Origin: Bacteroidales bacterium
GTDB taxonomy: Bacteria; Bacteroidota; Bacteroidia; Bacteroidales; UBA932
Assembly: GCA_016281015.1 (NCBI GenBank)
Contig: JAEEHS010000027.1
Coordinates: forward strand, 16,902 to 80,901
Length of the DNA: 64,000 bases
Direction of reading: 5' to 3'
Below are positions 8,078-16,133 of this stretch, in pieces. How positions within the stretch are numbered: the first letter of the stretch is position 1; the number at the start of each line of letters is the position of its first letter. The notes beneath the pieces were generated by a model. That model saw only the letters and a program-made list of their open reading frames with translations. It did not search any database and was not told the DNA's origin. Both the position numbers and the translations under genes were made by a program.

Positions 8078-9067
8078 ATGGCAAGAGACATTAAGACCAT
8101 CGGCATCCTGACCTCCGGCGGAGATGCGCCCGGAATGAACGCGGCCATCCGTGCCGTCACCCGCAGCGCCCGTTTCCACGACCTGAACGTCATCGGCATC
8201 CTGCGCGGCTACCAGGGCCTGATTGAAAAAGAATTCGTCAAATTTACCTCCTCTTCGGTGTCCAACACCATCCAGCGGGGCGGCACGATCCTCAAAACGG
8301 CCCGCAGCCAGGCCTTTCTGACGGAGGAGGGCCGGAAGGCCGCCTACGACAACATGGTCGAAGCCGGCATCGATGCCCTGGTGGTCATCGGCGGGAACGG
8401 CTCCCTCACCGGGGCCCAGCTATTTGCCCGGGAGTACGACATCCCGATCATCGGCCTGCCCGGGACCATCGACAACGACCTGTATGGAACCGATTCCACC
8501 ATCGGATACGACTCCGCCCTCAACACCATCGTGGAATGTGTGGACAAGATCCGCGACACGGCGAACTCCCACGACCGCATCTTCTTTATCGAGGTTATGG
8601 GACGCGACGCCGGTTTTCTGGCGCAGAACAGCGCCATCGCGTCCGGGGCCGAGGCGGCCATCATCCCGGAAGGTTCCACGGACGTGGACCAGCTCGCCGC
8701 CTTCATCGAGCGGGGCAAGCGCAAGAGCAAGAACAGCGCCATCGTGCTGGTCAGCGAGGCCCAGAAAAACGGGGTCGGCGGGGCGTTCTACTATGCCGAC
8801 CGGGTCCGCAAGGAGTACCCGCAGTTCGATGCGCGGGTGACCATCCTGGGCCATCTCCAGCGGGGCGGAACACCGAGCGCCTACGACCGGATCCTGGCTT
8901 CGCGGATGGGCTATGCGGCCATCGAGGCCCTGCTGGAAGGCCAGCGCAACATCATGATCGGGGTCAAGAATGAGGAAATTGTCTATGTGCCCATCGCCCG
9001 CGCCGTCAAGATGAACAAGCCGATCAACCAGGAACTGATCACCGTCCTCAACGTCCTGTCCATGTAG
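8078..9067 (+). CDS. pfkA: ATP-dependent 6-phosphofructokinase
   Basis: 329 residues. It phosphorylates fructose-6-phosphate to the 1,6-bisphosphate, the committed step of glycolysis, in the cytoplasm. [15 protein letters not shown] (about 11-25) binds nucleotide phosphate, GGNGSLTG (105-112) is the second nucleotide loop, and PGTIDND (128-134) holds the catalytic Asp132; MGRDAGFLA follows. Gly at the GGNG position, rather than the Asp of PPi enzymes (GGDD), argues for ATP as donor; Asn in place of the usual Asp before it is, from memory, common in Bacteroidota PFKs. It is followed after 2 bases by lpxK, so the two are probably cotranscribed. Confidence 0.95.
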   Translation: MARDIKTIGILTSGGDAPGMNAAIRAVTRSARFHDLNVIGILRGYQGLIEKEFVKFTSSSVSNTIQRGGTILKTARSQAFLTEEGRKAAYDNMVEAGIDALVVIGGNGSLTGAQLFAREYDIPIIGLPGTIDNDLYGTDSTIGYDSALNTIVECVDKIRDTANSHDRIFFIEVMGRDAGFLAQNSAIASGAEAAIIPEGSTDVDQLAAFIERGKRKSKNSAIVLVSEAQKNGVGGAFYYADRVRKEYPQFDARVTILGHLQRGGTPSAYDRILASRMGYAAIEALLEGQRNIMIGVKNEEIVYVPIARAVKMNKPINQELITVLNVLSM

Positions 9068-9069
9068 CC

Positions 9070-10140
9070 ATGTTGTACCGCCTCATCCTCGCCCTCCGGC
9101 ATCTCTTCTACGACAAAGGCTGGAAAAAATCCTTCACCGCCACTGTCCCGACCATCTGTGTCGGCAACATCACGGCCGGCGGAACCGGGAAAACGCCCCA
9201 CACGGAGATGATTCTGAGGACCTTGCTCCGCAGCGATGAATGGGCCTATGCCAACCTGGCCATGCTCTCGCGGGGGTACAAGCGGCGTTCGCGGGGCTTC
9301 CAGACGGTGAGCCGCGAAGGGACGGCGCGCGAATTCGGGGACGAGCCGCTGCAGATCGCCAAGAAATTCCCTTCTGTCCAGGTCGCCGTGGACAAGAACC
9401 GGGTGGAGGGCTGCCGGCTGCTCGCGGAAGGAGGCGTGGCGGCGGAAGGAACGGAACCGGCCTTCCCAAAGGCGGAACTGATCGTCCTGGACGATGCCTT
9501 CCAGTACCGCCGGCTCCGGGCCACGGTCAACATCGTCCTCATCGACTACAACCGCCCCGTCCATAAGGACCACCTCCTGCCCTGGGGCCGTCTGCGGGAC
9601 CTCCCCTCCCGTCTCCAGGCTGCCGACATCGTGATCGTCACGAAGTGCCCCCTGTATATGGACGAATGGGAAAAGGGAAAATGGACCACGGCACTGTCGC
9701 TTCGCCCGGACCAGGCCCTCTTCTTCACGACGCTTTCCTACCAGAGCATGGAACCGGTGTTCCCGGAGGCTGACAGCCGCTACGTCTACTCCCAGCGGCT
9801 CATCCTGTTCACCGGCATCGCCAAGGACGGCCCGCTCCGCAGTTTCCTTTCCGATAAATATAAGGTAGTGAAGCGGTTCTCCTTCCCGGACCACCACCGC
9901 TACAGTCGGGGCGATGTCCGGAAACTCATGGGCGCGGTCCGCGACTGCCCCATCGCCTGCGTCGCCACCACCGAAAAGGATGCCCAGCGCATCCGGGACG
10001 TGAAGAAAGTTCCCGCGGAACTGTCCTCGCGCCTGTTCTACATCCCCGTCGAAGTCGCTTTCCTCTCGGACGAAGACCGCCAGCGCTTCGAAGACCTTCT
10101 GCTGCGGCTTCTGCGGGAGCGGCAGTCCGCCCGCCCGTGA
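9070..10140 (+). CDS. lpxK: Tetraacyldisaccharide 4'-kinase (lipid A synthesis)
   Basis: 356 residues. A membrane-proximal N-terminal helix precedes the Walker A loop VGNITAGGTGKTP (about 31-43). Further LpxK features are LSRGYKRRS, GDEPLQIAKK, VAVDKNRV and LIVLDDAFQYRRL, where the Asp/Asp pair belongs to the family's catalytic region. The enzyme phosphorylates the 4' position of the lipid A disaccharide at the inner membrane. FPDHHRYS and CVATTEKDAQRI lie in the C-terminal part as in homologues. Its stop codon (10138-10140) is the start of a 12-base tandem repeat leading into REP element A2, so element insertion or expansion has reached exactly the end of the gene without disturbing it. Confidence 0.93.
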   Translation: MLYRLILALRHLFYDKGWKKSFTATVPTICVGNITAGGTGKTPHTEMILRTLLRSDEWAYANLAMLSRGYKRRSRGFQTVSREGTAREFGDEPLQIAKKFPSVQVAVDKNRVEGCRLLAEGGVAAEGTEPAFPKAELIVLDDAFQYRRLRATVNIVLIDYNRPVHKDHLLPWGRLRDLPSRLQAADIVIVTKCPLYMDEWEKGKWTTALSLRPDQALFFTTLSYQSMEPVFPEADSRYVYSQRLILFTGIAKDGPLRSFLSDKYKVVKRFSFPDHHRYSRGDVRKLMGAVRDCPIACVATTEKDAQRIRDVKKVPAELSSRLFYIPVEVAFLSDEDRQRFEDLLLRLLRERQSARP

Positions 10141-10280
10141 AATGGGGCGTGAAATGGGGCGTGAAATGGGGCGTGAAATGGAAGTGATTGACTGACAGCT
10201 ATTTGTCGTTTTCAACCTCTGCAATGTGCGGAGGTTGAATTGCGTAAGTTGCTGTTAATTAGCCGTTTCTATTTTACGCC
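10137..10280 (+). repeat. REP element A2 with 12-base tandem repeat at its left edge
   Basis: Three perfect copies of GTGAAATGGGGC (10137, 10149, 10161) run into the element terminus GGCGTGAAATGGAA (10170). The hairpin is TTCAACCTC (10211-10219) / GAGGTTGAA (10231-10239), and the element ends TATTTTACGCC at 10280. Its left arm (10170-10208) is nearly identical to one arm of A1; its right arm diverges. It is the left flank of the RAYT gene at 10371. Confidence 0.82.
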
Positions 10281-10370
10281 CCATGCCCCGTCCTGAAAAA
10301 AGTTTGCATTTTACAAATAAGTTGACGATATTCGTTGCCGAGGAGTCACTGTCGGCTCCGGCTTTGAGAC

Positions 10371-11330
10371 ATGAGGCGTCGGAAACGATTGTTTTTTAAT
10401 GGCATTCTGAACCATTGCTACCAACGGACCATTGGCGGCGAAGTGTTGTTTTACAGTGTCAGTGACTATCTGGTGTTCTTTACGATTGTGAGTGTCGTGG
10501 CCCGGAAATACCATGTGCGTATTCTTGGGATGGCGCCCATGCCCGACCATATCCACATGGCCGTGATTGCTTCGAGAAAAGGGGATTTCGATGCTTTCAT
10601 GCATGACTATACGCTGCTGTTCGCTTTGGAAAACAATAAGACTTGTCACAGAATCGGTCCTTTATTCGAAAGGCCCTATGGCAGTGCTCCGAAAAGCGGG
10701 GATAAGAAGGCGCGGTCCTGCCTGATTTATATCGGCAATAATCCACCGGAGCGGAGACTGTGCACGCAGCCAGAGCAGTATCGCTGGAGTTTTCTTGCGT
10801 ATGCCCAGTCGAGTCACCCTTTTTCCGCACCGCTCGTAATCCGCAAGGCCTCGTGGCCGATGAAAAAGGCTGTCAAGATTGTCCTTGACCAGTTTAAGAA
10901 CCTTCGTCCACTTCCCTATACGCTGCTTCAGCAATTGTTTTCCTCCCTGTCGATTCCCGAGAAAGAACAACTGACGGATTTCATTATTTCTACTTACAAT
11001 GTCATTGACTATGATGCTGCCATCCGGTTTTTCGACAACTATGACGATATGATCAAATCCATGCACGCCACGACCGGAAGCGAACATGACCTGAACGAAG
11101 TCTTCATCGGAAAATCAGATGCACATTATGCCAGAATGACAAGCATCCTTCTCAAGGAATTGGGCCTTCAAGACATTCATGACATCTTTCTACGGGATGA
11201 GCAGCAGCGATGGGAACTGTTTCTCCTGTTGAGGAAGAATACGGATGCAATGGGCGAACAGATCGCCAAGTATCTTCGTATCAAATTGCGCAGAGAAGAT
11301 ACCCACCGTAAAATGGAAACAATTGAGTAA
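10371..11330 (+). mobile_element. REP-associated tyrosine transposase (RAYT), family A
   Basis: 319 residues. It is a Y1 HUH transposase of the IS200-like superfamily: PMPDHIHMAV gives the HUH pair His60/His62, and LIYIGNNPPERRL supplies the probable catalytic Tyr120 in the place of the RAYT YxxxNPxxA motif. A C-terminal region of about 150 residues (STYNVIDYDAA, TGSEHDLNEVFIGKSDA) is shared with the second RAYT at 35.5 kb and may recognise the hairpin. The gene is visibly poorer in GC than its neighbours, a sign of transfer. Its last eight codons lie inside REP element A3, and A2 flanks it upstream. RAYTs cut and join single-stranded REP hairpins; they usually mobilise REPs rather than themselves. 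Start is an ATG immediately before the basic RRRKRLFF. Confidence 0.88.
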
Positions 11331-11415
11331 TAAAGATTTACCGTTTTCAACCTCTGCATATTGCGGAGGTTGAAATCCATAAAACATTGAATGTGAGGCG
11401 TTTCCATTTCACGCC
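11306..11415 (+). repeat. REP element A3, overlapping the RAYT-A stop codon
   Basis: Begins CCGTAAAATGGAAAC inside the final codons of RAYT-A and ends TTTCCATTTCACGCC at 11415. The hairpin is TTTCAACCTC (11345-11354) / GAGGTTGAAA (11366-11375). Its right arm (ATCCATAAAAC.TTGAATGTGAGGCG) matches the corresponding arm of A1 almost base for base; its left arm is a diverged copy of the A2 left arm. Confidence 0.85.
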
Positions 11416-11486
11416 ACAGCCGCCCGGGCCGGCGGGTGGCAGGGCCTTAGCCACAAGGGCAGAGGCAAAAGCCCGGGCCGGGCGGG

Positions 11487-12575
11487 CTATTTCGACAGCA
11501 CGTCGTTCTGGACGCGGACGGATTCGTCGTGGATGGCGTTGAAGATGCCTTCGATGGCGCTTTCCGACAGGCCATACTTTCTTCCTTTCTCCTTCATGGC
11601 GGAAAGGAGGGCGTCCCAGCGGCCGGTCTGGAGGATGGCTACGTTGTGGTCCCGCTTGTAGGCGCCGATCTTGCGGCTGACTTCCATCCGGGAATGGAGC
11701 AGATACAACAGGTTCTCGTCCAGGATGTCGATCTGGGCCCGGAGCTGGTCGATGCCTTCGCGGTACTCCCGGTCACCGGAGTCTTTCTCGCGGATCAGGA
11801 GGGATTCCAGCAGGGTCAGCAGGGCCGGCGGCGTCAGCTGCTGCTTCGCGTCGGAAAGGGCGCAGTCCGGGGAGCAGTGCGACTCGATCATCAGCCCTTC
11901 CAGTCCCAGGTCCATCGCCTTCTGGGATATCTCCAGGAGGTATTCCCGCTTCCCGCCCATGTGGGAAGGATCGGCAAAAAACGGCAGGGAGGGATAGCGG
12001 GTACGCAGTTCGACGGCAATCTGCCAGCCGGGAGCGTTGCGGTAGGCGATGGGCTCGGAGGTGGAGAAGCCCCGGTGGATCACGCCGAGTTTCCGGACGC
12101 CGGCCTGATTCAGCCGCTCCAGGGCTCCGATCCAGAGGTCCAGGTCCGGATTGACCGGATTCTTGACCAGCACCGGGATGTCCGTATCCCGGAGCGCATC
12201 GGCAATCTCCTGCATCAGGAAGGGGTTCGCCGTGGTCCGGGCCCCGACCCAGAGCAGGTCGATGCCGTATTTGAGGCATTCGTAGACGTGTTTTTCGCTG
12301 GCGACCTCGGTACATACCTTCATTCCGGTCTCTTCCTTGACCCGGCGCAGCCATTTCAGGCCCGTCGTCCCGACCCCTTCGAAACTGCCGGGATGGGTGC
12401 GGGGTTTCCAGATGCCGGCACGGAATACATGGATGCCGCGCGCGGCGAGTTCCCGGGCGGTCTCAAGCACTTGCTCCTCGGTCTCGGCGCTGCAGGGACC
12501 GGCGATGACCATGGGACGGGGCAGGGTGAAAAAGCCCCACTCACCGACCGGTACGAGGTCTAGGGTCTTTGCCAT
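11487..12575 (-). CDS. Bifunctional DAHP synthase / chorismate mutase
   Basis: 362 residues. Residues about 20-250 are a type I DAHP synthase barrel: VIAGPCSAET, FRAGIWKPRTHPGSFEG, LVKNPVNPDLDLW, HRGFST and FFADPSHMGGKR, which carry the phosphoenolpyruvate, erythrose-4-phosphate and metal ligands. Residues about 265-355 form an AroQ-type chorismate mutase helix set (IDQLRAQIDILDENLLYLLHSR, then KIGAYKR). The enzyme catalyses both the entry step of the shikimate pathway and the branch toward prephenate; the fusion often lets prephenate or aromatic amino acids inhibit the synthase. Last gene of the frr-pheA-aminotransferase-tyrA operon, 2 bases after tyrA. Confidence 0.93.
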   Translation of the reverse strand: MAKTLDLVPVGEWGFFTLPRPMVIAGPCSAETEEQVLETARELAARGIHVFRAGIWKPRTHPGSFEGVGTTGLKWLRRVKEETGMKVCTEVASEKHVYECLKYGIDLLWVGARTTANPFLMQEIADALRDTDIPVLVKNPVNPDLDLWIGALERLNQAGVRKLGVIHRGFSTSEPIAYRNAPGWQIAVELRTRYPSLPFFADPSHMGGKREYLLEISQKAMDLGLEGLMIESHCSPDCALSDAKQQLTPPALLTLLESLLIREKDSGDREYREGIDQLRAQIDILDENLLYLLHSRMEVSRKIGAYKRDHNVAILQTGRWDALLSAMKEKGRKYGLSESAIEGIFNAIHDESVRVQNDVLSK

Positions 12576-12577
12576 AA

Positions 12578-13462
12578 CTATCTGATTATCTTCTTAATAT
12601 GGTTCGCATCCTCAATCAGCGAACGGATTTTTCCGGCGTCCACCACTGCAATCGCGTCGCGGAAGGCCTGCATTTTTTCAATATAGGTATCGATGACCTG
12701 GAGGACATTGTCCCGGTTCTGGGTCAGGATGGGCACCCACATGTCGGCGCTGGATTTGGCCAGGCGGACGGTCGAAGAAAAGCCGCCGGAAGCCAGGTCG
12801 AAAATGTGCTTTTCATCCTTTTCCTTGTCCAGGACGGTGAGGGCCAGGGCGAAAGAAGTCACGTGGGAGATGTGGGAGACGTAGGCGGTGTGGATGTCAT
12901 GCTGGGCCGCGTCCATCCGGATGGGCCGCATGTGAAGGCAGTCGTAGAGGGCCTCGATGGCGGTGACGGCCTTCGGGTCCGACTCTTCGGCGTTGGCGAT
13001 GATGCAGGCACGTCCGTCAAACATCCCTTCCATCGCCGCCCAGGGGCCGCTGTACTCGGTGCCCGCCATCGGATGGGTGGACACGAACTGGCCGCGGCAA
13101 GGGTGGTAACGGGTTTCCAGGCAGATCATTTCCTTGGTGGAACAGACGTCGATGACGATCTTGTCCCGCCAGGGGATGCCGTCACCCGAAGCCGCTCCGT
13201 CCCGGAAATGGTTCAGGATGTCGGTGACCAGCGGCACCGCCGCGCCGACCGGGATGGCGACCACCACAATGTCCGCCTCGGCGAGGCACTGTTCATACGG
13301 AAGGACGGCGTCCACGAGGCCGATGGTCCCGGCCGCAGCGGCATGGACCGGATCCTGTTCCACGCCGACGATGCGCTCCGCGTAGCCCCGGCGCTTCAGG
13401 TCCAGGGCCATGGACCCGCCGATCAGGCCCAAACCGATGATGCCGACTGTTTTAACGGTCAT
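12578..13462 (-). CDS. tyrA: Prephenate dehydrogenase
   Basis: 294 residues. The Rossmann loop GLGLIGGS (about 10-17) is followed by an acidic residue in VGVEQD, consistent with NAD binding. The central segment DVCSTKEM and THPMAGTEYSG are the prephenate dehydrogenase substrate region with the catalytic His. The C-terminal helical dimerisation part contains ASGGFSSTVRLAKSSADMW. It oxidatively decarboxylates prephenate to 4-hydroxyphenylpyruvate for tyrosine. It sits between the aminotransferase (1-base gap) and the DAHPS/CM (2-base gap), so the operon contains the phenylalanine and tyrosine branches together. No ACT domain is seen. Confidence 0.93.
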   Translation of the reverse strand: MTVKTVGIIGLGLIGGSMALDLKRRGYAERIVGVEQDPVHAAAAGTIGLVDAVLPYEQCLAEADIVVVAIPVGAAVPLVTDILNHFRDGAASGDGIPWRDKIVIDVCSTKEMICLETRYHPCRGQFVSTHPMAGTEYSGPWAAMEGMFDGRACIIANAEESDPKAVTAIEALYDCLHMRPIRMDAAQHDIHTAYVSHISHVTSFALALTVLDKEKDEKHIFDLASGGFSSTVRLAKSSADMWVPILTQNRDNVLQVIDTYIEKMQAFRDAIAVVDAGKIRSLIEDANHIKKIIR

Positions 13463-13463
13463 G

Positions 13464-14660
13464 TCATTTATTGTTTATCAGGAGCTTACAGCGTTCCAGC
13501 GCTTCTTCCAGCACCGGCACCGGAGCACAGAGGGAAATGCGGATGTAGTTTTCGCCGTTGCGCCCGAAAATGAATCCCGGGGTCAGGAACACGCCGGCAC
13601 CGTAGAGCACCCGGTCGGAGACCACTTCGCCGGGGGTCTTCCCTCCTTCCGGAGCCACATCGACCCGTCCGAAGAGGAAGAGTCCGGCACTGTCGGGGTC
13701 ATAGACCGCTCCGAGTGTGTCCAGGATCTCTCCGGCCACCACGGCGCGGCGCCTGTATTCGGCGTTGAGGGCATCGAACCACTCGGGGCCGGCTTTCAGC
13801 GCCTCGACGGCCGCAAGCTGGAGCGGACGGAAAATACCCGAATCCATCTGGCTCTTGACTTTCAGGACTTCGCGGACGGCCGCCGCCTCGCCCGCAATGA
13901 GACCGAGCCGCCAGCCGGCCATGTTGTGGGCCTTGGACAGGGAGTTCATTTCCAGGCAGCACGCCTTTGCTCCGGGGATGGAGAGGATGCTGAGCGGCTC
14001 CCGGTTCCGGATAAAACTGTATGGGTTATCGTTGATAATGAGAATCTTATGGCGCGTCGCAAAGTCCACGAGACGCGCGTAGAGTTCCCGGCTCGCCCGG
14101 GCGCCGGTCGGCATCCCGGGATAATTGGTCCACATCATCTTCACCCCGCGAAGGTCCATCCTCTCCAGGGCCTCGAAATCGGGATACCAGCCGTTTTCCT
14201 CCTTCAGGTCGTATTTGATGACCCGGGCGCCGGAAAGGAGCGAGGCCGAGGTGTAGGTCGGATAGCCGGGGTCGGGAACCAGCACGCCGTCGCCCTCGTT
14301 GAGGAAGGTCAGGCAGCTTAGGAGGATTCCCTCCTTGGACCCGGTCAGGGGCTGGATTTCCGTCGCGGGATCGAGGGTCACCCCGTAATAGCGCCGGTAC
14401 CAGTCGGCATAAGCCTGCCGGAGTTCGGGCGTTCCCATGTAGCTCTGGTAGCCATGGACCCCATCCCGCACGGCCAGGGCGGAGAGGGTCTCGAGGGCTT
14501 CCCGGGGCGGGGTGCCGTCGGGGGAGCCGATACCGAGGTTGATGACGGGCTTTTCCCCGCGCGAAGCCCGCTCGGCATTGAGCGCGGCGATTTCGCGGTT
14601 CTTGACGGAAAAGTAATACTCGCGGACCGTTTCAGTCCTGTGGGCCGGAGGGATGATCAT
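13464..14660 (-). CDS. PLP-dependent aminotransferase, probable aromatic/aspartate type
   Basis: 398 residues, fold-type I. Visible landmarks are NLGIGSPDGTPP, GYQSYMGTPELR, PDPGYPTYT, TNYPGMPTGA, IINDNPYSFI with the cofactor-pairing Asp, and the Schiff-base Lys243 in NSLSKAHNMAGWRLG. The setting between pheA and tyrA suggests it converts phenylpyruvate, 4-hydroxyphenylpyruvate or prephenate with glutamate or aspartate as amino donor; that substrate choice is inferred from context, and the family also contains LL-diaminopimelate and methionine aminotransferases. Its start overlaps the pheA end by 29 bases; MIIPPAHRTETVREYYFS aligns with known family N-termini, so the overlap looks real. Confidence 0.88.
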   Translation of the reverse strand: MIIPPAHRTETVREYYFSVKNREIAALNAERASRGEKPVINLGIGSPDGTPPREALETLSALAVRDGVHGYQSYMGTPELRQAYADWYRRYYGVTLDPATEIQPLTGSKEGILLSCLTFLNEGDGVLVPDPGYPTYTSASLLSGARVIKYDLKEENGWYPDFEALERMDLRGVKMMWTNYPGMPTGARASRELYARLVDFATRHKILIINDNPYSFIRNREPLSILSIPGAKACCLEMNSLSKAHNMAGWRLGLIAGEAAAVREVLKVKSQMDSGIFRPLQLAAVEALKAGPEWFDALNAEYRRRAVVAGEILDTLGAVYDPDSAGLFLFGRVDVAPEGGKTPGEVVSDRVLYGAGVFLTPGFIFGRNGENYIRISLCAPVPVLEEALERCKLLINNK

Positions 14661-15483
14661 AACTGGTCTGGGTATATTCGCCGAGGATGTCGAGGTCTTC
14701 GATCAGGGGACGCACGGCCGTCAGGGCCTGGTGGTAGCGCTCATAGTCGCTGAAGGTGATGTCCGCATAGAAGAAATACTGCCACTCGCGTCCGGGGATC
14801 GGCAGGGACTGGATGCGGGTCAGGTTCATGTCGTAGAACGACAGGATGGTCAGGATGTGGGCCAGGGAGCCTGGCTTGTGCGGGAGGGTGAAGCAGATGG
14901 AGGCTTTGTCCACCGCCTCGACGCTCACCTGGAGCGCATCGTCAAAGATCAGGAAGCGGGTGTAATTCTGCTTGTAGGTTTCGATGCCGCCCCGCAGGAT
15001 TTCGAGCCCATAGAGCTTCGCGGAGAGTTCGGAAGCGACGGCGCCGACGCCCCGGAGGCCGCGCTCGGCAATTTCCCGCGCACTTTTGGCCGTGTCCTCC
15101 GATTCCGTCAGCTGGATCCATGGACACTCCCGTTCAAAGAAGGAACGCGTCTGGTTGATGGCCATGTAGTGGGTCCTTACCTCACGGATGTCCATCAGCG
15201 ACTGTCCCGGAAGGGCCATCAGGTTCTGCCGGATCCTGAGGTACACCTCCCCTTTGATCCGGTGGTCGTAGCGGCGAAGGAGTTCAAAATTATGGATAAG
15301 TCCACCCGAGAGCGTATTCTCGATGGCCATCACCGCAGCGTCCGCCACACCGGCGTCCACCGCCTGGAAAAGACCGTCGAAACTGTCGCATTCCACCACT
15401 TCCAGCCGCTCAGGTCCATAGAAATCCCGCGCGGCCTGCTCATGGAAACAGCCTTTGTAGCCCTGGATGGCGACCTTTTTCAC
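14632..15483 (-). CDS. pheA: Prephenate dehydratase with ACT domain (GTG start)
   Basis: 283 residues. The catalytic domain spans about 1-180: VAIQGYKGCFHEQAA, IENTLSGGLIHNFELL and the YTRFLIF segment containing the TRF motif needed for decarboxylative dehydration. An ACT regulatory domain follows from about 190 (CFTLPHKPGSLAHIL), likely giving phenylalanine feedback. There is no chorismate mutase part here; it is supplied by the DAHPS fusion protein in the same operon. The GTG start at 15483 shares its first G with the frr stop codon (TAGTG), so translation of pheA is probably coupled to frr. Confidence 0.93.
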   Translation of the reverse strand: MKKVAIQGYKGCFHEQAARDFYGPERLEVVECDSFDGLFQAVDAGVADAAVMAIENTLSGGLIHNFELLRRYDHRIKGEVYLRIRQNLMALPGQSLMDIREVRTHYMAINQTRSFFERECPWIQLTESEDTAKSAREIAERGLRGVGAVASELSAKLYGLEILRGGIETYKQNYTRFLIFDDALQVSVEAVDKASICFTLPHKPGSLAHILTILSFYDMNLTRIQSLPIPGREWQYFFYADITFSDYERYHQALTAVRPLIEDLDILGEYTQTSYDHPSGPQD

Positions 15484-16049
15484 TAGACGGTCAGGATTTC
15501 TTTTTCCTTGACGGCGATGATTTCATCCACCTTCTTCACCCACTTGTCGGTGACTTTCTGGAGCTCGTCCTCGCCTTCCTTTTCTCCGTCTTCGGAGAGG
15601 CCGTCGTTCTTCTGGGCCTTCTTGAGGAGGTCGATTCCGTCGCGGCGGGCGTTGCGGATGGTGACTTTCGTCGTCTCACCGGCGGCCTTGGCCTTCTTGA
15701 TCAGGTCGCGGCGGCGCTCTTCGGTGAGGGCCGGGACCATGCAGCGGATGATTTCACCATTGTTGGACGGGGTCAGGCCGAGGTTGGCGTCAAGGATTGC
15801 CTTCTCAATCTTGGAGATGAGGGAGCGCTCCCAGGGCTGGATGGCCAGGGTCTTGGCATCCGGCGTGGTGATGGACGCAACCTGGTTGAGCGGAGTCGGG
15901 GTGCCGTAATAATCGACCGAGACACCGTTGAAGATGGCCGGCGTCGCCTTGCCTACCCTGTAATTCTTCAGGTCTTCTTCCAGGTAATCCACTGTCGCGA
16001 GCATTTTCTCGCTGGCCGCATCAACAATTTCTTTCGCTTTCGGTAACAT
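15483..16049 (-). CDS. frr: Ribosome recycling factor
   Basis: 188 residues from the ATG at 16049. The three-helix bundle shows the family features LEEDLKNYRVGKATPAIFNGV, YYGTPTPLNQVASI, LAIQPWERSLISKIEKAIL, LTPSNNGEIIRCMVPALTEERR and the C-terminal KWVKKVDEIIAVKEKEIL. With EF-G it splits the post-termination ribosome. An upstream in-frame ATG at 16097 lies before the -7 box (16077-16084) and is rejected. Unusually it heads the aromatic amino-acid operon rather than following pyrH, which in this genome is alone at 31 kb. Confidence 0.95.
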   Translation of the reverse strand: MLPKAKEIVDAASEKMLATVDYLEEDLKNYRVGKATPAIFNGVSVDYYGTPTPLNQVASITTPDAKTLAIQPWERSLISKIEKAILDANLGLTPSNNGEIIRCMVPALTEERRRDLIKKAKAAGETTKVTIRNARRDGIDLLKKAQKNDGLSEDGEKEGEDELQKVTDKWVKKVDEIIAVKEKEILTV

Positions 16050-16076
16050 ATTCGCTTTGTGTTTTCGTTGAACTTG

Positions 16077-16114
16077 CAAATATAAGAAATATCTCAAAAA
16101 TATCGTTACCTTTG
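16077..16114. promoter_or_regulatory. Divergent promoters: frr operon and polyferredoxin gene
   Basis: Minus-strand TATATTTG is the complement of 16077-16084, 28 bases before the frr ATG. Plus-strand TACCTTTG is at 16107-16114, 20 bases before the ATG at 16134. No convincing -33 TTTG is seen for the plus-strand box. Confidence 0.62.
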
Positions 16115-16133
16115 CGTGGATTAGAAAAAACTT

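Noticed and set aside
8078..9067. Pyrophosphate-dependent phosphofructokinase because of GGNGS
   Set aside because: PPi enzymes carry Asp (GGDD) at the following position; here it is Gly as in ATP enzymes.
10371..11330. Ordinary IS200/IS605 insertion sequence
   Set aside because: No tnpB, protein about twice the TnpA length, and flanking elements form a family with a solo member, which fits RAYT/REP better.
7906..11415. CRISPR array or attC-like integron cassettes suggested by repeated hairpins
   Set aside because: Copies are few, of mixed orientation, separated by host genes and flank an HUH transposase; there are no regular spacers, cas genes or integron integrase.
11421..11486. Direct repeat GCCCGGGCCGG (twice) after REP A3
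   Set aside because: Short, GC-only and self-complementary; expected in this composition. Possibly part of a weak terminator but without a T tract.
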